NCBI RefSeq assembly: GCF_047501465.1
Contig: NZ_JAZDRL010000002.1
Coordinates: 124,001 to 188,000, forward strand
Length of the DNA stretch: 64,000 bases
Source: Pseudochelatococcus sp047501465
GTDB taxonomy: Bacteria > Pseudomonadota > Alphaproteobacteria > Rhizobiales > Beijerinckiaceae
Direction: 5' to 3'
The translations under genes were made by a program, and so were the position numbers. Below are positions 9,281 to 18,510 of this stretch, one piece after another. The notes below the pieces were generated by a model. The model searched no databases and was not told the DNA's origin. It saw only the letters and a program-made list of their open reading frames with translations. Positions within the stretch are counted from its first letter, which is position 1; each line of letters begins with the position of its first letter.

Positions 9281-9838
9281 ATGGCGACACTCGACACTGC
9301 AACGGGGATCATATCCGACCGAACCCGGGAGATGACGCAGCAATCCGTTTGGCGCGCGATGAGGCCAGATGATCTGGGGCATGTACACGCCATCGGCGTG
9401 CATGTTCATCCCAGCTATCCTGAGCGCATCGAAGTGTATCAAGAGCGGCTTCGGTTATATCCGAATGGATGCTATGTGTTTGAGATAAATAACGAGATTT
9501 ATGGATATGTTATCAGCCACCCCTGGCATCCGATGAGGCCTCCCAAGCTTGATAGCCTGGTTGTGGCAATGCCAACTTTTCCTGCAACCTTCTATATCCA
9601 TGATCTTGCACTACTGCCGCAGGCACGTGGCAATGGGGCGGGGGCTGGCGCTGTTGATGTGCTGGTTGATCATGCGCAAGCTATCGGTCTTGCGGATATC
9701 TCTTTGGTCGCGGTGAACAACTCCCTTCCATTCTGGCGCGGGCAGGGGTTTGAGACCATTTCGGATGATGCAATCACAGCTACTTTATCAAGCTATGATG
9801 ACGATGCTCAATTCATGGTGCGCACGCTCGACATTTAG
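9281..9838 (+). CDS. GNAT-family N-acetyltransferase
   Basis: Acetyltransferase of 185 residues whose fold is recognisable from the acetyl-CoA loop LPQARGNGAGAGA (about 112-124) after a beta-strand ending in IHDLALL, and from the late NNSLPFWRGQGF segment typical of GNAT motif B. The substrate is unknown. AAGGAGA lies 14 bases before the chosen ATG, which is long; a second ATG at 9332 (start MTQQSVWRAMR) with GGGAG nearby is possible. It follows def by 46 bp on the same strand and may be co-transcribed. Confidence 0.75.
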   Translation: MATLDTATGIISDRTREMTQQSVWRAMRPDDLGHVHAIGVHVHPSYPERIEVYQERLRLYPNGCYVFEINNEIYGYVISHPWHPMRPPKLDSLVVAMPTFPATFYIHDLALLPQARGNGAGAGAVDVLVDHAQAIGLADISLVAVNNSLPFWRGQGFETISDDAITATLSSYDDDAQFMVRTLDI

Positions 9839-9863
9839 CTGCGCGATTGGTGCATCAGCTGTA

Positions 9864-9891
9864 TTGTAATTGAGGAAAAAGCCTCTATAAG
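9864..9891 (+). promoter_or_regulatory. Possible promoter for rplY
   Basis: TTGTAA (9864-9869) and TATAAG (9886-9891) with a 16-base spacer, about 170 bases before rplY. It would give a leader containing the two hairpins listed next. Weak match, by eye only. Confidence 0.35.
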
Positions 9892-9936
9892 ACACTGGTG
9901 CTCGTCTGACACCCTTGGAGGCTCGAGCGCTTTCGT

Positions 9937-9971
9937 GAACCGAAGGTTCAGGGCCGTGCATAATGCGCGGC
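9937..9971 (+). promoter_or_regulatory. Two adjacent hairpins in the rplY leader
   Basis: GAACC-GAA-GGTTC (9937-9949) is followed three bases later by GCCGTGC-ATAAT-GCGCGGC (9953-9971, one G-U pair). Compact stems ahead of a 5S-rRNA-binding ribosomal protein gene could form an autoregulatory site; no function is shown. Confidence 0.4.
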
Positions 9972-10061
9972 TGTTTGTGTTTTCGGTATTCGTTGTATTG
10001 CCGCAAGGATTGGGTGGTCTATCCCTTCGATCCTGCGACTGACTATTTAAGGATTAAAAAT

Positions 10062-10670
10062 ATGTCCGCTGCCAAAACGGCTGCAAAACAGCTTAAGGCC
10101 ACGGCGCGCGATGGGGTTGGCAAGGGGGCTGCCCGTGCAATTCGTCGTCAGGGTCAGGTTCCTGCTGTGATTTATGGCCTCGGTGCACCTGCACAGCCAA
10201 TCGCACTGAATTTCAATGAGACGAAGCGTCTTATTTACGCCGGTGGCTTCCTCAGCACGCTCTTCGAAATCGAAGTTGATGGCAAGAAGACCCGCGTTAT
10301 TCCTCGCGACTACCAGCTTGACAAGGTGAAGGATTTCCCACTTCACGTTGACTTCCTGCGCGTTGCACAGGGCGCAAAGATTGAAGTTGAAGTGCCGCTG
10401 CACTTCATCAACCAGGATAAATGCCCTGCAATCAAGAACGGCGGCTCGCTGAACATCGTTCACCACAAGATTGCACTGGTTGTTGCTGCTGACGCGATTC
10501 CTGACTTCGTCGAGGTTGATGTGAGCAAGCTTGAAATCGGCTCTTCGATCCACGCTGACGGCCTCGTGCTGCCTAAGGGCGCGGAGTTCGGCGCAATCGA
10601 AAGCGACTTCACTGTTGTAACCGTGACAGCTCCGATTGCTAGCGCAACGACGGAAACCGCTGAAGCGTAA
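10062..10670 (+). CDS. rplY: 50S ribosomal protein L25 (CTC form)
   Basis: Binds 5S rRNA in the large subunit. The 202 residues comprise an N-terminal L25 domain (about 6-96, with the basic start and RRQGQVPAVIYG) and the C-terminal beta domain of the long TL5/CTC form (about 100-188), usual in alphaproteobacteria. The ATG at 10062 has AAGGA 8 bases upstream; the frame stays open further upstream but that part is not family-like. pth follows 91 bp downstream and ychF after it, a common order in Hyphomicrobiales. A stable hairpin follows the stop. Confidence 0.95.
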   Translation: MSAAKTAAKQLKATARDGVGKGAARAIRRQGQVPAVIYGLGAPAQPIALNFNETKRLIYAGGFLSTLFEIEVDGKKTRVIPRDYQLDKVKDFPLHVDFLRVAQGAKIEVEVPLHFINQDKCPAIKNGGSLNIVHHKIALVVAADAIPDFVEVDVSKLEIGSSIHADGLVLPKGAEFGAIESDFTVVTVTAPIASATTETAEA

Positions 10671-10680
10671 TCGCTAATGG

Positions 10681-10706
10681 ACAGGCGCGTTAAACAACGC
10701 GCCTGT
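10681..10706 (+). terminator. Hairpin after rplY
   Basis: Perfect 11-bp stem (10681-10691 with 10696-10706) with an AAAC loop, then TCCTGCTTTAT. The T-tract is broken, so it may be a partial terminator between rplY and pth. Confidence 0.55.
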
Positions 10707-10761
10707 TCCTGCTTTATAAAGATAGAGCATTCCATATATAAATAAGCCTTGAGGGGGCGTT

Positions 10762-11376
10762 ATGCAGCTCATCGTCGGACTGGGAAACCCGGGCGACCGC
10801 TATGCGCGCAACCGCCACAATATCGGCTTTATGGCGGTAGAGGCAATTGCCCGCGCCCATAATGCGCCGCCATGGCGCAAACGTTTTCTGGGCATGACAA
10901 CAGAGGTTGTGCTGGGGACAGAGCGAACGCTGTTGCTATTGCCGCAAACCTATATGAACGAATCCGGTCGCGCCGTCAGTGAAGCTGCACAGTTCTATAA
11001 AATACCGCTCAATGATATCGCCGTCTTGCACGATGAGCTTGATTTGGCTCCTGCAAAGCTGCGCATCAAGACAGGCGGTGGCAATGCCGGCCATAACGGA
11101 TTGCGCTCGATTACCGCACAAGTAGGCAACGAATACCGGCGTGTGCGCCTTGGTATCGGACACCCTGGCGATAAGGCGCGCGTTCATGGTTATGTACTGG
11201 GCGACTTTGCAAAAACAGAATTTGACTGGGTAGATGACCTTACCCGTGCTATTGCCGACAACGCAGCGTTGTTAGCCAAGGGCGATGACGTCACTTTCCA
11301 AAACCGTGTACATCTGGCTATGGAAGGACGCGGTTGGGGAGATGTCAAAAACATCAGTGAACGTGCATCAGGTTGA
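10762..11376 (+). CDS. pth: Peptidyl-tRNA hydrolase
   Basis: Hydrolyses peptidyl-tRNA released from stalled ribosomes. The 204-residue protein has the active-site set: Asn9 and His19 in GLGNPGDRYARNRHN, Asn66 in TYMNESG, Asp91 in HDELDL and Asn112 in GHNGLRS. Length is standard. It lies between rplY and ychF on the same strand, and a GAGGGGG stretch precedes the ATG. Confidence 0.95.
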   Translation: MQLIVGLGNPGDRYARNRHNIGFMAVEAIARAHNAPPWRKRFLGMTTEVVLGTERTLLLLPQTYMNESGRAVSEAAQFYKIPLNDIAVLHDELDLAPAKLRIKTGGGNAGHNGLRSITAQVGNEYRRVRLGIGHPGDKARVHGYVLGDFAKTEFDWVDDLTRAIADNAALLAKGDDVTFQNRVHLAMEGRGWGDVKNISERASG

Positions 11377-11484
11377 CGTTAACTGAAGTGCGCCCCACAA
11401 AATTGATTATTAATCACGTATAAGAGCTCCGCTGGGGCTTTGCTTTAACGAAAGGGGCGGCGGCGGGCGTCGCTGTTGAGGATC

Positions 11485-12582
11485 ATGGGTTTCAAATGCG
11501 GCATTGTTGGACTGCCTAATGTTGGCAAGTCCACTCTCTTCAACGCACTGACGCAGACAGCGGCAGCGCAGGCAGCAAACTATCCGTTCTGCACAATTGA
11601 GCCTAATGTGGGCGATGTTGCGGTTCCAGATTCTCGCCTCGATATCCTAGCAAACATCGCATCATCCGGGCAGATTATCCCAACGCGCCTGACGTTTGTT
11701 GATATCGCTGGCCTCGTACGGGGCGCATCGCGCGGGGAGGGGCTTGGGAACCAGTTCCTGGGAAATATCCGCGAAGTTGATGCCATTGCCCACGTTGTAC
11801 GTTGCTTTGAAGATGGCGACATTACGCATGTTGAAGGCAAGATAGATCCGATCAACGATATTGAGACGATTGAGACCGAGCTGATGCTGGCCGATCTCGA
11901 TAGTCTTGAGAAGCGCGTCATTGCGCTGGAGAAAAAAGCACGCGGGCAGGATAAGGAAGCGAAAGAGGCGCTTGATCTCATTAATCGCACCCTGCCATTG
12001 CTGCGTGACGGCAAACCCGCTCGCCTTGTCGAGCTAAAGCCGGAAGAAGAGCGCACATTCGCAGGACTTGGCCTGCTAACCTCAAAGCCAGTACTTTATG
12101 TATGCAATGTCGATGAAGGTTCGGCTGAGGCAGGTAATGAGTTCTCGGCGCGGGTGTTTGCACGTGCCAAGGAGGAAGGGGCTGTGGCTGTCGTTGTATC
12201 CGCAAAGATCGAGAGCGAAATCGCAGTTTTACCCCTTGAAGAGCAGAAAGATTATCTTGATGCCATTGGCCTTGAAGAGCCTGGCCTGAATCGGGTTATC
12301 CGCGCAGGCTATGGGCTGCTTGGACTTGTGACCTATTTCACAATTGGCCCGAAAGAAGCACGCGCCTGGACAATTACGGCCGGCACACGCGCACCGCAAG
12401 CAGCTGGCGTGATCCATTCGGATTTCGAAAAAGGCTTCATCCGCTCTGAAACAATTGCCTATGACGATTACGTAGCATTTAAGGGTGAATCTGGAGCGCG
12501 TGAGGCTGGCAAATTCCGGCTTGAGGGTAAAGATTACGTTGTTGCAGACGGAGACGTGCTGCACTTCCGTTTTGCTAACTAG
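11485..12582 (+). CDS. ychF: Ribosome-binding ATPase YchF/Obg-like
   Basis: OLA1/YchF subfamily P-loop protein that binds ribosomes and prefers ATP. The 365 residues carry the P-loop GLPNVGKS (9-16), DIAGLV (73-78) and NVDE (208-211) in place of the GTPase NKxD, the hallmark of ATP specificity. A central coiled-coil lies near 130-165 and a C-terminal TGS domain near 280-363. The ATG at 11485 follows GAGG; a TTG three codons earlier is less likely. The nfi gene begins just after the stop. Confidence 0.95.
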   Translation: MGFKCGIVGLPNVGKSTLFNALTQTAAAQAANYPFCTIEPNVGDVAVPDSRLDILANIASSGQIIPTRLTFVDIAGLVRGASRGEGLGNQFLGNIREVDAIAHVVRCFEDGDITHVEGKIDPINDIETIETELMLADLDSLEKRVIALEKKARGQDKEAKEALDLINRTLPLLRDGKPARLVELKPEEERTFAGLGLLTSKPVLYVCNVDEGSAEAGNEFSARVFARAKEEGAVAVVVSAKIESEIAVLPLEEQKDYLDAIGLEEPGLNRVIRAGYGLLGLVTYFTIGPKEARAWTITAGTRAPQAAGVIHSDFEKGFIRSETIAYDDYVAFKGESGAREAGKFRLEGKDYVVADGDVLHFRFAN

Positions 12583-12592
12583 TAAAGCTGCT

Positions 12593-13291
12593 GTGCACCT
12601 TCGCAAATTGCATAATTGGGACCTAACGCCCACTCAAGCCATTGCGCTGCAAAAAGAATTGCAGGCGCAGATCATCCATGAGCCCATCGATGTTGATGCG
12701 GTGGCGCTTGTGGCTGGTGTTGATGTGAGTGTTAAAAATGGCATATCGCAGGCGGCTGTTGTTGTCTGCGCTTTGCCAAATTTTAAGGTGATCGAAGTGG
12801 CTCTCGCTACGCTGCCAACACCTTTTCCATATGTGCCGGGTCTACTTACATTTCGCGAAGGGCCAGTGCTCATCGAAGCCTTTTCACAGCTACGCCATGA
12901 GCCAGATGCTTTCCTTTTTGACGGTCAGGGGATAGCGCATCCGCGTCGGATAGGCGTAGCAGCACATATGGGATTGCTACTTGATCGTCCCAGCGTAGGT
13001 TGCGGAAAAACGCGGTTATGCGGCTATCATGGTGAACCTGGTCCTGAGAAAGGCTCTTTCACACCCTTGCACGATAAGGTGCGGACACCTGTAAAGAGGC
13101 TGGGTGGGCAGGAAGAAATCATCGGGATGGTTGTGCGGACACGAGCAAATGTCTCACCTGTATTCGTCTCACCAGGGCATCGGGCTGATATCCCGACTTC
13201 TGTTGCGTTGACAATGCGTTGCACTACACGTTATCGCCTGCCTGAACCTATTCGATTAGCGCATCAGGCTGCAGGCCGGTTAGCGCCTTAA
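12593..13291 (+). CDS. nfi: Endonuclease V (deoxyinosine 3' endonuclease)
   Basis: Cleaves DNA next to deoxyinosine during repair of deaminated adenine. With the GTG at 12593 the protein has 232 residues and the expected catalytic residues: Asp44 (GVDVS), Glu89 (FREG), Asp110 (FDGQG), His116 (AHPRR) and Lys139, plus the wedge Tyr80 in PYVPG. The usual DGHG motif reads DGQG here, a mild change near the active site. The frame is open upstream inside ychF, so the start is uncertain; a TTG at 12608 is another option. It lies 10 bases after ychF and is probably co-transcribed. Confidence 0.88.
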   Translation: MHLRKLHNWDLTPTQAIALQKELQAQIIHEPIDVDAVALVAGVDVSVKNGISQAAVVVCALPNFKVIEVALATLPTPFPYVPGLLTFREGPVLIEAFSQLRHEPDAFLFDGQGIAHPRRIGVAAHMGLLLDRPSVGCGKTRLCGYHGEPGPEKGSFTPLHDKVRTPVKRLGGQEEIIGMVVRTRANVSPVFVSPGHRADIPTSVALTMRCTTRYRLPEPIRLAHQAAGRLAP

Positions 13292-13344
13292 AATAAGGCC
13301 GAAATCTTGACAATGAGCTCTTGCGCTTATGCCTGGAGGCGTAT

Positions 13345-14418
13345 GTGAGGCCACTTGATGTAGCCGACAGAAAAATCATTGCTCTGTCGATGGTCTTGTT
13401 TCTTCTCAGTTTACTGATCGAATTCATCGCGATTCACTTGTTTGGAGGCTCCTTTGCCGGCCTGTGCGCGTGGGATTGCGAATGGTATGCTGGCATCATC
13501 AACGGGGGTTATCATCCCCAATCGCGGGTACATGACTTCGCTGAGGCGGCAAATTGGGCCTTTTTCCCCCTGTTTCCATTGATAGGAGGGGCGGTATCCC
13601 GGGTGTTTGACTTGCCCGCGGAAATGGCGCTGCCCATAACAGGGAAAGTCATTTACTTCCTTGCCATCATGGTTTTTATCAAATTTTGCACCACTTACGT
13701 GCCACGCATTAATCCGCTGATTTGCGGGCTGGTTCTCGTTCTCAATCCCTATGCAATCTATGCACACACCGGATATACGGAGCCGCTGTATCTGTTGCTC
13801 ACCTGCTTATCGCTGATATTTATATATCGTGGGCAACCGATTTTGGCTGGGATTTTCGGCGGCGCATTATCTGGCGTGCGCGCCGTAGGTGTAGTGCTGC
13901 TGTTCCCATATACCTTGGTGAATCTAAAGCGCTTCTTCATACATCATGAAGAACGACTGAACATCGCGTTAGGCTTCATGTTGATCCCGCTTGGCATGAC
14001 ATTATTCATGACATACCTTCACTACACCATGGGCGATGCCATGGCATTTTCGCACATCCAGCGCGCATGGGATCGTTCACTTCAAAACCCGCTTAGAGTG
14101 CTCATCGACAGTATCGGCCCCAACCGGATCTATATGATCTACCAATTCAATCTCGTCATCGCTACTGCGTTGATCATCAAATTGCTCTGGAACAGAACGC
14201 CGGAATTGGCGCTGTTTTCGGTGATCAGCATTCTTATCCCGCTCTCTACCGGTGTATGGTCGTTACCGCGTTATATCTGGTGGCAGGCCCCCATTCTTCT
14301 GGCCGCAGCGCAAGTATTGCAGCGGCGATGGCTGGCTATGATGATGCTTCCGCTGATGCTGGCAGGGTTGCTGTTTATGTATCGCGGATGGTTTGGCGGA
14401 GAGTGGTTTGTGATATGA
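13345..14418 (+). CDS. PIG-V-like membrane mannosyltransferase
   Basis: Polytopic membrane protein with about nine hydrophobic helices over 357 residues. The first extracytoplasmic loop has WDCEWY (from residue 43) followed by INGGYHP, and then WAFFPLFPL (about 71-79); these match PIG-V/GT-C lipid-linked mannosyltransferases, where an Asp in this loop is catalytic. The sugar and acceptor are unknown. The GTG at 13345 is preceded by GGAGG at 5 bases, better than the TTG at 13321. Its stop overlaps the next ATG, so the following one-helix protein is probably a partner. Confidence 0.72.
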   Translation: MRPLDVADRKIIALSMVLFLLSLLIEFIAIHLFGGSFAGLCAWDCEWYAGIINGGYHPQSRVHDFAEAANWAFFPLFPLIGGAVSRVFDLPAEMALPITGKVIYFLAIMVFIKFCTTYVPRINPLICGLVLVLNPYAIYAHTGYTEPLYLLLTCLSLIFIYRGQPILAGIFGGALSGVRAVGVVLLFPYTLVNLKRFFIHHEERLNIALGFMLIPLGMTLFMTYLHYTMGDAMAFSHIQRAWDRSLQNPLRVLIDSIGPNRIYMIYQFNLVIATALIIKLLWNRTPELALFSVISILIPLSTGVWSLPRYIWWQAPILLAAAQVLQRRWLAMMMLPLMLAGLLFMYRGWFGGEWFVI

Positions 14419-14960
14419 GCAAGCTTCTTTTACTGGCTGGACTTAGTTTTTACTATCTCTATGTGTTATATCTCATCGCAATGCCGATGGTTAGCGCGCA
14501 ATATCGCGCGTATTACATGGACAACGAAACAGACATCAGCATTCTGGCTTCTCGCGCACTGCAGTTCGATCCAATTATTCTGGGACAGCGGGAAGATGTT
14601 ACCAGCCAGCGCATATTTTTCGACGGCTGGTGGGACCCGATTGAAGGCGAACGCCGGTCGCGCCGCAAGCGATCAAGACTGCGCTTTGACCTGACCGAGG
14701 AAGATCTGGCGCGGGCACAAGGCAAGATCACAATTGATTATGTGATCCATGATAAACCACATGAAGTGAAGTTCAGCTTTAATCATGTGCCACTCGAAAC
14801 GCATGAATTAATGCAGAGCGGAACGTTGACATTAAGCATACCTAAAACGCTGCTGGCACAGCATAATAGCTTAACGCTCGATATCCCTGGCGCCGGCCGT
14901 GCATCATGGAACGATGAGCGCATTATGGGCATAGGCATTCGCCATGTTACCGTTGAATAG
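14415..14960 (+). CDS. One-helix membrane protein, glycosyltransferase partner
   Basis: I do not recognise the family. The 181 residues have one N-terminal membrane helix (about 4-26) and a beta-rich outer domain ending in a segment that resembles a carbohydrate or lipid-binding strand set (LTLSIPKTLL, LTLDIPG). It starts within the stop of the PIG-V-like gene (ATGA overlap), a sign of translational coupling. It ends 8 bp from the convergent histidine kinase gene. Role inferred only from the linkage. Confidence 0.6.
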   Translation: MSKLLLLAGLSFYYLYVLYLIAMPMVSAQYRAYYMDNETDISILASRALQFDPIILGQREDVTSQRIFFDGWWDPIEGERRSRRKRSRLRFDLTEEDLARAQGKITIDYVIHDKPHEVKFSFNHVPLETHELMQSGTLTLSIPKTLLAQHNSLTLDIPGAGRASWNDERIMGIGIRHVTVE

Positions 14961-14967
14961 AGTGCAA

Positions 14968-17900
14968 TCAATTACCGACCACATCTAAAGCTTCAACTGC
15001 ACGCCAGCGCGTTAACAGAGCGCGTAACGCAGCTGGTTTCAAAGGTTTGTTCAGCACGTGAATGCCAGCCGCCTCCGCCAATTGCCGCACAGCAGGTGAA
15101 CGATCTGCCGTCAGTAGAATGGCCGGCACCTGCTCTCGCAAGCGCTCACGAAGAGTGATGATGGCAGTGAGGCCGTCACCTTGATCAAGATGAAAATCCG
15201 CGATCAACACGCGCGGAGTCTGCACTGAATGCGCCAACGTAGTAACTGCGGTTTCAAGACTATCTGCAGCCAGCACTGTGCACCCCCAACCACCGAGCAA
15301 TTGCTGCATACCCTTAATAATGGCGGGCTCATTATCTATTGCCAGAACAGTGAGCCCTTCAAGCCCAGTTAAAGGCTGCGTGGGAAGTGGAACAGAAGGT
15401 TGTTCAGCCGCGACTGATGGAGCAAGAGGCACATTCACAGTAAACACCGTGCCATCACCGGGACGAGAGCGAAGGGCGACGGGATGTCCTAATACACGAC
15501 TGATGCGTTCAACAATAGACAATCCCAATCCAAGGCCACGCGCCACTTTTGCACCCTGCTGCAAACGCTGAAATTCGCGAAAGACCAGGTGCTGCTGATT
15601 AGCGGGAATGCCAAGGCCTGTATCCCAGATTTCGATACGTAAATTCGCCCCCCGTCTGCGTGCCCCCACTAAAACGCGCCCAGACGGCGTGTATTTGATA
15701 GCGTTGGAAACAAGGTTCTGAAGCATGCGTCGCAACAGCCGCCGGTCTGAACGAACGGTTAATGACGGCGCGATAACAACTAGCTTGATGCCCTTCTCCT
15801 GCGCAGCACCGCTGTACTCACGTTGCATCTGCCGCAACATATCATCAATGCGTAGACTGGAAATCTCGGGCTGCATCACGCCACTGTCGAGACGCGAAAT
15901 GTCGAGCAAGGCAGTCAGAATTTCCTCAACAGCATCAAGCGAAGCTTCAACATTTTCGGCCATTGCCGCGTTGTCTGATTTGCGATCACGCTCCACAAGA
16001 GAAGTAACATAAAGACGTGCTGCGTTTAATGGTTGCAGAATGTCATGACTTGCGGCAGCTAGAAAACGGGTTTTTGAGGCATTGGCCTCATCGGCTTCAG
16101 CCTTGGCGCGGGTGAGGGCGAGGTTGAGGTGCATTAGTTCTTCCGTTCGCTCTCGCACACGCTGCTCAAGCGCCTCTTCTTCGGCCGCGGCTTCCGTAAT
16201 GTCAGTATAGGTCGTTACCACACCGCCATCGGGCAGATGGTTTGAACGCACTTCGATCACTCTGTTGGCGGGGAATAGTCGCAAACGTACGGACTCAATA
16301 TCTGTAACGAGGCTTGCTAACCGCACAGCAACAAGCTCCTCCGCATCACCAGGACCGTAAGAGCCACGCTCAGCGTTGTAACGCAGGATTTCATCAATGC
16401 CGACACCAAAGCGCACCAGGTGTGAGGGCAAATCATAAAGATCGCGAAAGGCACGGTTCCAACCAATCAGCCGTAAATCACGATCCAGAATGGTGATACC
16501 TTGTCGTGCGTGATCAAGACCATGCTGGAGGATATCGCGGTTGTATTGGATAGCAGCTGAAGCATCATCAAGGAGGCGCAAGGCATCACGCGTGGATAGA
16601 TTGCGCCCACGCAACAGCAAGGACAGCACAAGCCGTGAAGATGCCGCACCAATCGCAGACGCCAGCAGATGCTCCGCATGGCGAAGCAGGTGGATATCCG
16701 CCTCGCCAGAAACCGGGCCGCCACGATGAGCACTAAAGCTCTCAAAGGCGCGCTCGGTTCGCTCCTGCCCCAAGTAGCGCGCAACAGCGGCCTTCAGATC
16801 TTCCACGGAAACAGGGGATGTCCGTAACCAGAATGTCTGCACCATGCCCAGTGGAATACCATCCGATCCCACAAACACATTCGCCTGAAGACGCTCCAAA
16901 GCTGTTTCAGGACGTAGAAGAGAGAAAAGAATGTAGGCAGCCAGATTGATCAGCAAGCTCCAGAGCACACCGTGAGTCAGCTCGGGTAGATTGGTGCCGA
17001 ATAATGCGGTCGGGCGCAACGCTTCTACTGCGAACGGCCCTTGTGCGATAAATGCGGCCCATTCGCCCTCAGTACTCGCGAAGCTTGGCAACAGGAGCGT
17101 ATATGCCCACATCGCAAAGCCCGCAATCAACCCCGCACTAGCGCCAAGCGCTGTACCACGACGCCAAATGAAGCCGCCAACAAAAGCCGGGCCTAATTGC
17201 GCAATTGCCGCAAACGAAAGAAACCCAATTGATGCCAGGGCTGCTTCACCTGATATACGGTAGTAAAGATAGGCCAGCAGGATCACACTGATGATCGATC
17301 CGCGCCGCACTAAAAGAACAAACCCACTCAAATCACCAGTGTTATGCGTATTGGCACGGGCGCGCTGGCGGAGCACCAGTGGAATTACCAGATCATTCGA
17401 AATCATAATAGCCAACGCAACCGAGTCCACGATTACCATCGCTGTTGCAGCTGATAATCCGCCGATGAAAGCGATTAACGCTATAAGATGCGCACCAGCT
17501 GCAAGCGGCAGGGCGAGCACTGTCATATCCGGATCAATAGCACCCTGTGCGAAGGTTACCTGCCCAGCGATAGCTAATGGCAGAACGAAAAGATTTATCG
17601 CTATAAGATAAAGCGGAAACATCCACGCAGCACGGCGCACATCAGTGATATTGCGATTTTCGACAATCGTCATGTGGAACTGGCGCGGGAGCAGAATAGC
17701 CATGCTCAGCGATAACAAAGTAAGGGTCAGAAAAGTGATAATGTCGGAAGTTTTGTGCTGGATATCATTCTCGGGGTGGTAGATAGCGGCCTTTAGCAGA
17801 ATGTCTCCAACACCATCAAACATGAAGTAGGTAACAAACACACCAACCGTCAAAAATGCGATTAATTTGACCAGAGACTCAAGCGCAATAGCCAGAACCA

Positions 17901-18507
17901 GGCCATCCTGATGCTCAGTTGCATCTACGTGACGCGTACCGAACGCGACAGCAAAGAGCGCCAATACAGCCGCAACAACAAAAGCAAGATCAACGCCAAG
18001 GGCCGCCGGAGGAAAGAAAGTAACCTCTGGGGCTGCATCGAAAAATACCATCAAAGATGATGAAACAGCCTTAAGCTGCAATGCGATATAAGGAATGACG
18101 CCTATGGCAGCGATAATCGTCACCAGCACCGCCACACGGTCGTTCTTGCCATAGCGGGCGGCCATAAAGTCGGCAATCGACGTTATATTTTGTGCTTTCG
18201 CAAGCCCAACAATGCGCCCGATAAAACGAAAGCCCAATCCTAGCAAAAGAATCGGGCCTATATAAACGGTCAGAAAATCAAGCCCGGAGCGCCCTGCAAG
18301 TCCAACGGACCCGAAGAATGTCCATGATGTGCAATAAACTGCCAAAGTGAGTGCATAAATGCTGGCGCGCGCATTGCCGCCTATCAGTCGCTTTCCAAAC
18401 GTGTCACCCGCATGCGCAACTGCGAAAAGACCGCACAAGTAAAGCAGGGCAATAAGAACGACCATCCATCCGGCCATGACAAGACCTACCATCACTTTGG
18501 AATGCAT
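14968..18507 (-). CDS. Transporter-sensor hybrid histidine kinase (SSS-PAS-HK-REC)
   Basis: A 1179-residue sensor of the CbrA/NahK type. Residues 1 to about 480 form a sodium:solute-symporter module with about 13 membrane helices. A PAS region follows (about 640-750, RDLRLIGWNRAFRDLYDLP), then a coiled coil and a DHp domain with phospho-acceptor His821 in ASHDILQPL. The ATPase domain has Asn935, DTGLG (962-966) and GLGLGL (991-996). A C-terminal receiver has Asp1104 as phospho-acceptor and Lys1154. No response-regulator gene is adjacent. A TTG precedes the ATG start at 18507 and no strong Shine-Dalgarno is seen. In relatives such kinases control carbon or amino-acid use; the signal here is unknown. 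Confidence 0.88.
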   Translation of the reverse strand: MHSKVMVGLVMAGWMVVLIALLYLCGLFAVAHAGDTFGKRLIGGNARASIYALTLAVYCTSWTFFGSVGLAGRSGLDFLTVYIGPILLLGLGFRFIGRIVGLAKAQNITSIADFMAARYGKNDRVAVLVTIIAAIGVIPYIALQLKAVSSSLMVFFDAAPEVTFFPPAALGVDLAFVVAAVLALFAVAFGTRHVDATEHQDGLVLAIALESLVKLIAFLTVGVFVTYFMFDGVGDILLKAAIYHPENDIQHKTSDIITFLTLTLLSLSMAILLPRQFHMTIVENRNITDVRRAAWMFPLYLIAINLFVLPLAIAGQVTFAQGAIDPDMTVLALPLAAGAHLIALIAFIGGLSAATAMVIVDSVALAIMISNDLVIPLVLRQRARANTHNTGDLSGFVLLVRRGSIISVILLAYLYYRISGEAALASIGFLSFAAIAQLGPAFVGGFIWRRGTALGASAGLIAGFAMWAYTLLLPSFASTEGEWAAFIAQGPFAVEALRPTALFGTNLPELTHGVLWSLLINLAAYILFSLLRPETALERLQANVFVGSDGIPLGMVQTFWLRTSPVSVEDLKAAVARYLGQERTERAFESFSAHRGGPVSGEADIHLLRHAEHLLASAIGAASSRLVLSLLLRGRNLSTRDALRLLDDASAAIQYNRDILQHGLDHARQGITILDRDLRLIGWNRAFRDLYDLPSHLVRFGVGIDEILRYNAERGSYGPGDAEELVAVRLASLVTDIESVRLRLFPANRVIEVRSNHLPDGGVVTTYTDITEAAAEEEALEQRVRERTEELMHLNLALTRAKAEADEANASKTRFLAAASHDILQPLNAARLYVTSLVERDRKSDNAAMAENVEASLDAVEEILTALLDISRLDSGVMQPEISSLRIDDMLRQMQREYSGAAQEKGIKLVVIAPSLTVRSDRRLLRRMLQNLVSNAIKYTPSGRVLVGARRRGANLRIEIWDTGLGIPANQQHLVFREFQRLQQGAKVARGLGLGLSIVERISRVLGHPVALRSRPGDGTVFTVNVPLAPSVAAEQPSVPLPTQPLTGLEGLTVLAIDNEPAIIKGMQQLLGGWGCTVLAADSLETAVTTLAHSVQTPRVLIADFHLDQGDGLTAIITLRERLREQVPAILLTADRSPAVRQLAEAAGIHVLNKPLKPAALRALLTRWRAVEALDVVGN

Positions 18508-18510
18508 CAA

